This document shows, in pieces, positions 58,901 to 64,000 of a stretch of DNA of 64,000 nucleotides. The notes below the pieces were generated by a model, which was not told where the DNA came from, searched no databases, and was given only the letters and a program-made list of their open reading frames with translations. Origin of the DNA: Bimastos eiseni (taxonomy: Eukaryota > Annelida > Clitellata > Crassiclitellata > Lumbricidae); contig OY365808.1 of the NCBI GenBank assembly GCA_959347315.1, positions 58,587,535 to 58,651,534 of the forward strand, written 5' to 3'. Positions within the stretch are counted from its first letter, which is position 1. The number at the start of each line of letters is the position of its first letter. Both the position numbers and the translations under genes were made by a program.

Positions 58901-60206
58901 ATTAAAACTTTAAAATGCAAGCATTGTTAGTATTTTATTTCTTCATAACAGTCAACAAATTTAAGCTGTTAAATATGATGTTTAACGAAAATAGCCTGTG
59001 GTAAAATCAATGTCTTATAGATGTCTTTAGCTATTTAATCTTTGCAATGGGGGGTCGAGCTCAAATGTACGTATGCATGGGGGGAGGGTCCACGAAATGT
59101 ATGCAGTGCAACAGGGGGAGGGGATGGGTCCGACAATCCGATTACTTTGCGTACGTAATATATGGATGGGCCCTAAGTCTGTGTTGACATCCAGATGTCG
59201 ACTATAAAATAGTCTCTTCTTCGATTTCCATATTAGCTTTTCTGACTGGACTTGGTGCTGAGAATTGGTCTGCACACTGAGTTGGCATGGCAACAGCAGC
59301 AGATGCTTTGAACATCTTTACAGCAGTGATAGAAAACTTGTCTCACTATTATTATTATTATTATTATTTTTTCATTTTCAAACAGAGAATTATGTTCAGA
59401 TGATCTGTTGATGGTACGATTTGTGTTTTCATTTTCAGACGGTTCGAAAGATCCTCCTAAAGAACAAGCGAGTCTTTCGCCCTGAGCACAGTCTCTCAAT
59501 CATCGCCAGTCTCCACACGGTTCTCCACCGATTCACCGGACTGCGTGGATTCTTCACAAAAGTGAGTAGCATCATGACGCACTTCCTTCCGGATGGTTTC
59601 GACCTGGAGAGGGAGAAACAGCACCTCGTCGAAGCCTTTGCCTCTTCCAGGAACCTCATGAAGGCCAACTTCAACGACCAACCGATGCTCGAGGGATTTA
59701 TTCCGGCGATCCTCCAGGCGCTTCCGACGCCTCTCGTCAAGCTCAGCCTCGTCCGATGTCAGCTCCAGCCTGCCGACATCGACAGTCTGGCAGAGTCACG
59801 TCACGTCGACACTCTACGCACGCTAAGACTCGACTACAATGACCTTCACGAATGCGAGCCACAGCTGCTCGTTCTGCTGTCACGCCTTCGCGTCATCAGC
59901 ATGCTGCGGATGCAGTCGTGCAAGATGAAGTACCGCGACTGTCTTAGGTCGGCGGCCGCGCTCGCGTCATCTACAACTCTTCGTGTCTGGTTTGTGACTG
60001 GAAATCAGATGCTCAAAGTTCGTCACATCAAGGAGTTTCTGACACTCTGTGCGAACATCGCCAGTCTGCGAATCGTCGTCTGCCAACCGCTCGAGTATCA
60101 TCTTCTACTCGATAAGGTCGTCATGCAGAATAGGAACGCATTGTCAGAAGAAAAGAAGGAGGACGTGCGTGTCTTCGGTACAACACTCAACCTCATCGTA
60201 CTCTGA
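52985..60206 (+). CDS. LRRC14: LRRC14/PRAME-like leucine-rich-repeat protein, 8 exons
   Basis: Exons: 52985-53083, 54629-54766, 55675-55788, 56148-56368, 56700-56801, 57339-57413, 57552-57751, 59439-60206; phases agree throughout. The first exon is less certain: ATG 53022 opens MSQAQRLAIALQQNL and its GTGCGT donor fits the phase. The ORF totals about 550 residues. An N-terminal helical block (GEAARTRNEDAIIHLVSTWP) matches LRRC14/PRAME, as does DNVRLVIAIPYGVIHWLGRK before the repeats. The last exon encodes degenerate LRRs (PLVKLSLVRCQLQPADIDSL, LRTLRLDYNDLHE, RVISMLRMQSCKMKY) and ends LNLIVL-TGA. Vertebrate LRRC14 is cytoplasmic and dampens IKK signalling; PRAME proteins are cullin-2 receptors. 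The role here is inferred only from family. Exon 56700-56801 relies on a weak donor. Confidence 0.75.
53580..53895 (+). mobile_element. Non-autonomous hAT-like element, left part, uninterrupted at Polinton site
   Basis: Starts CAGTGTTGGACACGAGACC like 37613 and stays alignable through AAAACGGAATACCACGCTTAAAA, TTTTACCGGCCAGTCTGAAC, and CGGAGAATATCACATTATAAATTAC, crossing the position where the other copy holds the Polinton. Similarity ends at about 53895, where a 47-bp minisatellite begins. Lies in intron 1 of the LRR gene. Confidence 0.8.
53899..54528. repeat. 47-bp minisatellite, about 13 copies
   Basis: Unit GTTTCATACCTATTTCATT, then TTATCTTAAGATATRATCTG, then TTTGCMWYG. Two subtypes alternate: GCCTT with ATGATC, and GCAACG with ATAATC, giving higher-order structure. 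Confidence 0.95.
55336..55655 (+). repeat. Degraded retroposon 3' end
   Basis: Pyrimidine-rich sequence ending in GGTCGCTTCCAAATGGTTCA and GGCGCTTTACAAATATTTAAATACAAT, similar to the end of the repeat at 13560-13676. It ends 20 bases before exon 3 of the LRR gene. The open frame across it has no domain. Confidence 0.45.
57862..58292 (-). repeat. tRNA-derived SINE, family 2, with expanded 49-bp internal repeat
   Basis: On the minus strand it begins AGCACGGTGGTGTAGCAGTA and has box B GGTTCGAACCC at about 58230. It continues through TAGGACAAGTTGCTTACCC into a body that is tandemly repeated about six times (57862-58160, unit with GGGGATGAGATGAGTGAGGT on the plus strand). Lies in the last intron of the LRR gene. 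Confidence 0.75.
58687..59176 (+). mobile_element. MITE family A (PIF/Harbinger-like), full length
   Basis: Ends GGGGCCGTCCACATATTATG and, inverted, GGGCCCATCCATATATTACG are flanked by TAA on both sides, the 3-bp TWA duplication of PIF/Harbinger elements. No coding capacity. The last intron of the LRR gene holds it. Confidence 0.65.
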
Positions 60207-61198
60207 TGATGACACTTCTTCAGATCAGATTAATTATCTGTTTTACAGGTTGACTTGTCATAGGTGAATTAAGTGATTAGGGACATTAGGTTGACAGAAT
60301 TGCACTGTTCAGAATTGTTTCCAGTCTGTCTGTTATTAATGAATTTAGCCAGTAGAGGTCATCAATGCCTGTGGTGCAAGGATTGTGGCCGAGTCTTGAG
60401 GCGCTTGTGAACGATCTGTCGTGTTGGACAGTTGTTATGAGATAAAGGATTTTATCTCAACCGGGGCAGAAGTAAGATGTCCTCGGCTCAAACGAGCATA
60501 TGCAGAGTTAGAAAGTATCGGTACTAGTGGTGGCGCTGCGTGGACGCAAAATACTGAATTGCGTCCCAAAAAGATCAAAAAAATGACCACAAATATTTCA
60601 ACAGACTTTTTAACGAAGCATAAGAAATTAAAATATTTAACCAAATAATCTGTAAATAGAATGAAATTTTTAACTTTGTCAGAACATACATCTTTAGTAC
60701 TTGCGGTGTAATTGATGTTCACGAGACTCAGAATAGCTAATATATATAACGGCTTTCCATAGCGGACAATAATTGAAAATTTAACTGTTAAAAAACGTTT
60801 TGTTTTCATTTTGCTAATTACAGTTTAAAATTGCGTACCAAATTTTAAGGCCAGCGCCGCCACTAATCGGTACCTAGATATAAATGTTGATTGAACAGAA
60901 ATTGACTTTTGTCTGTGTTGGACAATAGACAGGTAAATGGTGCTGCTTTGTAATCATTTGTTTCTGCAGTGGATTCAGAATTGAAATCAGAATCTTGCAT
61001 TTGTTTTTTGGACTCTTAACAACGCTCAGCACATCTGAAATTGTATTTTATTATATTATATTTTATCAACTGATATATCGAAATAACTCCCTCACATTGC
61101 TGAATCTGAGGCTACCCTCGAGAGTCCAGACACTGTTAGGTGCTGTGTTCAACATGGTGGATCAACATTTATCTGTTTCCTTTGGCCTCTCTGGCAGC
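60207..61198. other. 3' flank of the LRR gene, no gene seen
   Basis: AT-rich with no recognised family. Small open frames at 60421-60648 and 60435-60809 are unrelated to known domains as far as I can see. Confidence 0.4.
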
Positions 61199-61345
61199 GC
61201 TCTGTGGTAAAATCAATGTCTTATAGAAGTCTTTAGCTATTTAACCTTTGCAATGGGGGGATATAGAGCTCAAATATATGTACGCATAGAGGAGGGGTCC
61301 ACCAGTGCTTAAAGTGTAGAAAAAGAAGTGCCTGGACGCTAGGGG

Positions 61346-61857
61346 AGCCATCCATAAATGACGTCACGCAATTTTGGACGATTTTTGACCCCTCCCCCTT
61401 CGTCACACGCCATCACAAATGCCATGACCCCCTCAAATATGACGTCACGTCACAAAGCCCTTACCACCACTCCCAAAACAATCAAATCAGATGTCCAGAA
61501 TGTAACACAAGTTTTCTTATAATTATCAAAAAATTTAATTGTAACTAAAATATTTCAAATTATAATAGTAGAATGAAGAAAAATGGAAAAATTAAGTAGC
61601 CTATAATGATTACAATCTTATGCATTCCTCAGGATGAAAGACTACCATAATCATAATTAGTGTTGTGTAATTGTGATAATAGCTACTGCTGATTAAGTGG
61701 AACTTGTTTAAATGAGTGTAAGTTTTTAACAAAATAACGTATTTGATGTGATCATGTGACGTGACATTTCGTCGACCCCTCTTCTCTTGTCACACATCGT
61801 CACAAATTTGTGACCCCACCCCATAGGCGCGTGACGTCATTTGTGGACAGCCCCTAG
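61346..61857 (+). mobile_element. MITE family B, about 510 bp
   Basis: Ends AGGGGAGCCATCCATAAATGACGTCACGC and its inverse GCGTGACGTCATTTGTGGACAGCCCCT, each followed by GTCACA-rich subterminal repeats. The superfamily and target duplication are unclear (CTAG on both sides). Confidence 0.7.
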
Positions 61858-61907
61858 TGTAAAAAAGTTAAGAACTAAATATTGCAAAGGTAGAGCACCA
61901 ACATATT

Positions 61908-62150
61908 GTGGCATAGTGGCCAATCGGTTAGAGCGGTCGGTCCGTAACACTCAGTGTGTGCTCAGTGAGTGGGTTCGACCCTCGTCCGAGGCGTCACTGT
62001 TAAGGGATCTTAAGCAAGTCCTTCGCGCACAGTTGCTCTGCTGTACAACTGCAATTGCGCCGTCGAGGCGTGTGTGTGCACTTCTGAGCGAAAGATGTTG
62101 GAAGAGCGACATCAAATTTCGGTAATAAAATTAAATAAAAAAATAAATAT
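61908..62150 (+). repeat. tRNA-derived SINE, family 1, copy D
   Basis: Best preserved copy: box A region TAGTGGCCAATCGGTTAGAG, box B GGTTCGACCC, body CTTAAGCAAGTCCTTCGCGC and CGTCGAGGCGTG, then an A/T-rich tail. Confidence 0.85.
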
Positions 62151-62945
62151 TAAGTCGACAACAAATGGTTTGTGCAATGTGATCCACTGTTCGTTAAAAT
62201 AGAAGTTGGGTTGGTGATATCAATGATGCTGGAATAGAAGTTGGATGGGTGAACGAAATTCTTCCAAAACAGATGCTATTTAGATGAACATAATGCCTAC
62301 TGAAAAAAGTTCGATCACTGAAAAGAATATTTGCCTTAATAGAAATTGAATTGACAAAAATGGTTCTTGCTAAACCAGAAACTGGATTTGCCGGCATTAT
62401 TATTATCAATCCAACTTCCATTTAACCAAATAAAATGGGCGAAAAATAGAATTTTTTACCTTTTGTTAGGTTTTTTGTCCATCAACCATTATTTAGTCAT
62501 CAATTATTTGTTGGTGGAATATTTGTTTCAATTTAAAGCGTAGCCCTACAGAGAATTGCTTTCCTTTGTGAAATTGTCGACAAGGAGCGCGCGGCGGCGG
62601 CATCGTTTTGAAAGTTGTGAAAATAGAGTTGTAAACGCGCAAAGCACGAAATTTTTTCCCCCTCTTTTTCATGTTGATAATAACGTACGCATATAGAGGA
62701 ATTGCATTGTTGCATGGACGCTCATGGACGGCGTCCAGGCTCTGCTGGCCAAGTAAGTGGCAGGACGGCATCCAGCCTCGAAAATAAGTGCCTGGACGCC
62801 GTCCATGACCGTCCAGACATACTTTAAGCCCTAGAGTCCACGATATGTACGCAGTGCAACAGAGGAAAGAGGGGTCCGAAAATTCAAATTTTGCGTACGT
62901 AATATAATTATGGATGGGGCAATTATATTACGTAATTCAACCTCC

Positions 62946-63500
62946 TATGTTTCCTCAATTGCAACATAAGGTGCATCTCTCCAATCCAGACAAGGGCCAT
63001 GATCTTCATCTCAACCCGACTTTCTTGTATCGTGGTCACTTAGAAGATTTTGAAACCGTGCATCTGCATTAAGCTGAATGGAATAAGCGAAATGGAAAAA
63101 GCGGTAGACTTTATTCGCAATCTTCAGTTCACTGAGTTAATATCATGGTAAGACGTCAAAGACCATCGTCAGCATAATCGTTCTTCAAAATTACCTCTGA
63201 GATGTTCAAGATTTATTATGACTAGAATGATAGTCGAACCGCTTATTACACGCTTTTGTGCAAGAATCACTTTGTTTAGGCGCGTTATTAACGATCATTT
63301 TACTTATTAATAACAAATAATGGTCGCATTTTCCTCCTCATTTTGAACATCATCTGCCTTAACTACCAGTCTGCTATTAAACTCAAGTAACCTGATTCCT
63401 TTCGGTCTTGACTTGAGACTAAAATTGTCTGTCTGTTGATTTTTACCGAATAAGCTCCCGCGACATTTTCTTAGGCTCTCGGCGCTGTATAATTCTCACG
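62946..63500. other. Intergenic, no gene seen
   Basis: AT-rich spacer between the nested MITEs and the p47 promoter. Confidence 0.4.
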
Positions 63501-63523
63501 ATTGCGCTCTATTATTGACGATA

Positions 63524-63540
63524 TGACGTCATCATGCGCA
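63524..63540 (+). promoter_or_regulatory. CRE and NRF1-like promoter sites of p47
   Basis: A perfect palindromic cAMP-response element TGACGTCA (63524-63531) is followed three bases later by a TGCGCA NRF1-type half site, about 80-95 bases before the ATG. Both are common in TATA-less housekeeping promoters. Binding is inferred. Confidence 0.5.
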
Positions 63541-63617
63541 GTCAAATATGTAATCTGTGGTGCTGTTTTGACTTCTTCTCCGACAGAATAACGCAAAGTT
63601 TACGATAAAATCTGAAG

Positions 63618-63722
63618 ATGGCGGACGATAAGAAGGGTTTGATCGAACATTTCGCTACAGTGGCCGGTGTGGAAGAGGAGAGGGCCAGATTCTTTCTGGA
63701 AATGACCAACTGGAACCTAGAC
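63618..63722 (+). CDS. NSFL1C: NSFL1 cofactor p47, first coding exon
   Basis: ATG 63618 opens 35 codons ending at a GTGAGA donor (phase 0). The sequence (KKGLIEHFATVAGVEEERAR, then FFLEMTNWNLD) is the N-terminal UBA domain of p47, with the family's VTG-x-EE-x-RARFFLE pattern. p47 is the p97/VCP adaptor for Golgi and ER membrane fusion and binds ubiquitin through this UBA. SEP and UBX domains would lie on later exons, beyond the window; nothing in 63723-64000 looks like exon 2. The start is supported by an upstream GATAAAATCTGAAG leader and a promoter with CRE and NRF1-type sites. Confidence 0.88.
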
Positions 63723-64000
63723 GTGAGATAGGTTTAATTTAAGAGATCTCTAACCTTTCAATGTCATTAAAGTGCAAAACATAACGAGCCTTTCGTGATT
63801 CAGCAGAATGTGCGTGTCATCAAAAGTGCAAACAAGGAAGGTGTGAAAGCTTTTGTTTTCACTGTGTCCGTCTTTTGTACCTTGTTTGTCTCAGACATTC
63901 GTCCTGTAGTGAAAATAACCCCGCATCCGATGCTCTGCCTTCCCACTCTCGCCCAAAGCTGCACCCTCCTGGCCTCAACAGCTACTCTGTCCCCTCTGGC
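63723..64000. other. NSFL1C: p47 intron 1, incomplete
   Basis: No further exon visible before the window ends. Confidence 0.6.

Larger units (their letters stand above)
61303..62833 (+). mobile_element. Non-autonomous hAT-like element, 1,531 bp, with nested insertions
   Basis: Ends CAGTGCTTAAAGTGT and, inverted, TAGGGCTTAAAGTATG; flanks GGGTCCAC (61295-61302) and GAGTCCAC (62834-62841) match at 7 of 8. GTGCCTGGACGC occurs inside both ends. It carries MITE family B and a SINE. Confidence 0.7.
61199..62945 (+). mobile_element. MITE family A copy, split by a hAT-like element
   Basis: The left part, 61199-61302, matches 58995-59092 (CTGTGGTAAAATCAATGTCT, TTTAGCTATTTAA). The right part from 62834 (GTCCACGATATGTACGCAG, GCGTACGTAATATAATTATGG) matches 59086-59170. 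The 5' part of the MITE upstream of 61199 is missing. Confidence 0.7.

Overview
The window is metazoan nuclear DNA: genes split into short GT-AG exons, long AT-rich introns, tRNA-derived SINEs, several DNA-transposon families, minisatellites and one 200-base assembly gap (27286-27485). Frequent AGGCCTA-type sequence, an odd-skipped zinc-finger gene, MBOAT and p47 orthologues and a Polinton/Maverick suggest a marine invertebrate. A non-vertebrate deuterostome is my guess; the species cannot be fixed from the sequence alone.

Host genes in order: (1) an intronless, frameshifted ATP-grasp-like gene on the minus strand (786-1857). (2) A complete 12-exon lysophospholipid acyltransferase of the MBOAT1/2 type on the plus strand (3890-13903), carrying a 3.0 kb hAT element in intron 4 and a 409-bp hAT MITE in intron 10. 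(3) A five-finger odd-skipped-related (Osr/odd/bowl) transcription factor on the minus strand (27003-21786). (4) The 3' half of a PH-domain gene on the minus strand (34776-30359). (5) An LRRC14/PRAME-like leucine-rich-repeat gene on the plus strand (52985-60206). (6) The first exon of NSFL1C/p47 on the plus strand (63618-63722).

The main feature is a 12,080-bp Polinton (37907-49986) with about 190-bp terminal inverted repeats beginning AG and a perfect 6-bp target duplication (GGCCTG). It carries, in decayed form, a DNA polymerase B gene that has lost its catalytic core, an adenain-type protease, a fibre-like protein with discoidin-like domains, major and minor capsid genes, a pVI-like gene, several conserved small genes, an FtsK/A32-type packaging ATPase, a zinc-ribbon/phospholipase A2-like gene and a retroviral-type integrase with a chromodomain. 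Most of these genes begin directly behind a TATA(A)AA-ATG motif. It sits inside a non-autonomous hAT-like element, and a second copy of that element at 53580 supplies the uninterrupted target within the same window.

The rest is a repeat landscape: four tRNA-SINEs of one family and one of another, MITEs of hAT, piggyBac and probably PIF/Harbinger type, a three-level nested insertion at 61.2-62.9 kb, and 16-, 20-, 41-, 47- and 49-bp minisatellites. Two minisatellites have unit lengths not divisible by three and produce long spurious open frames.
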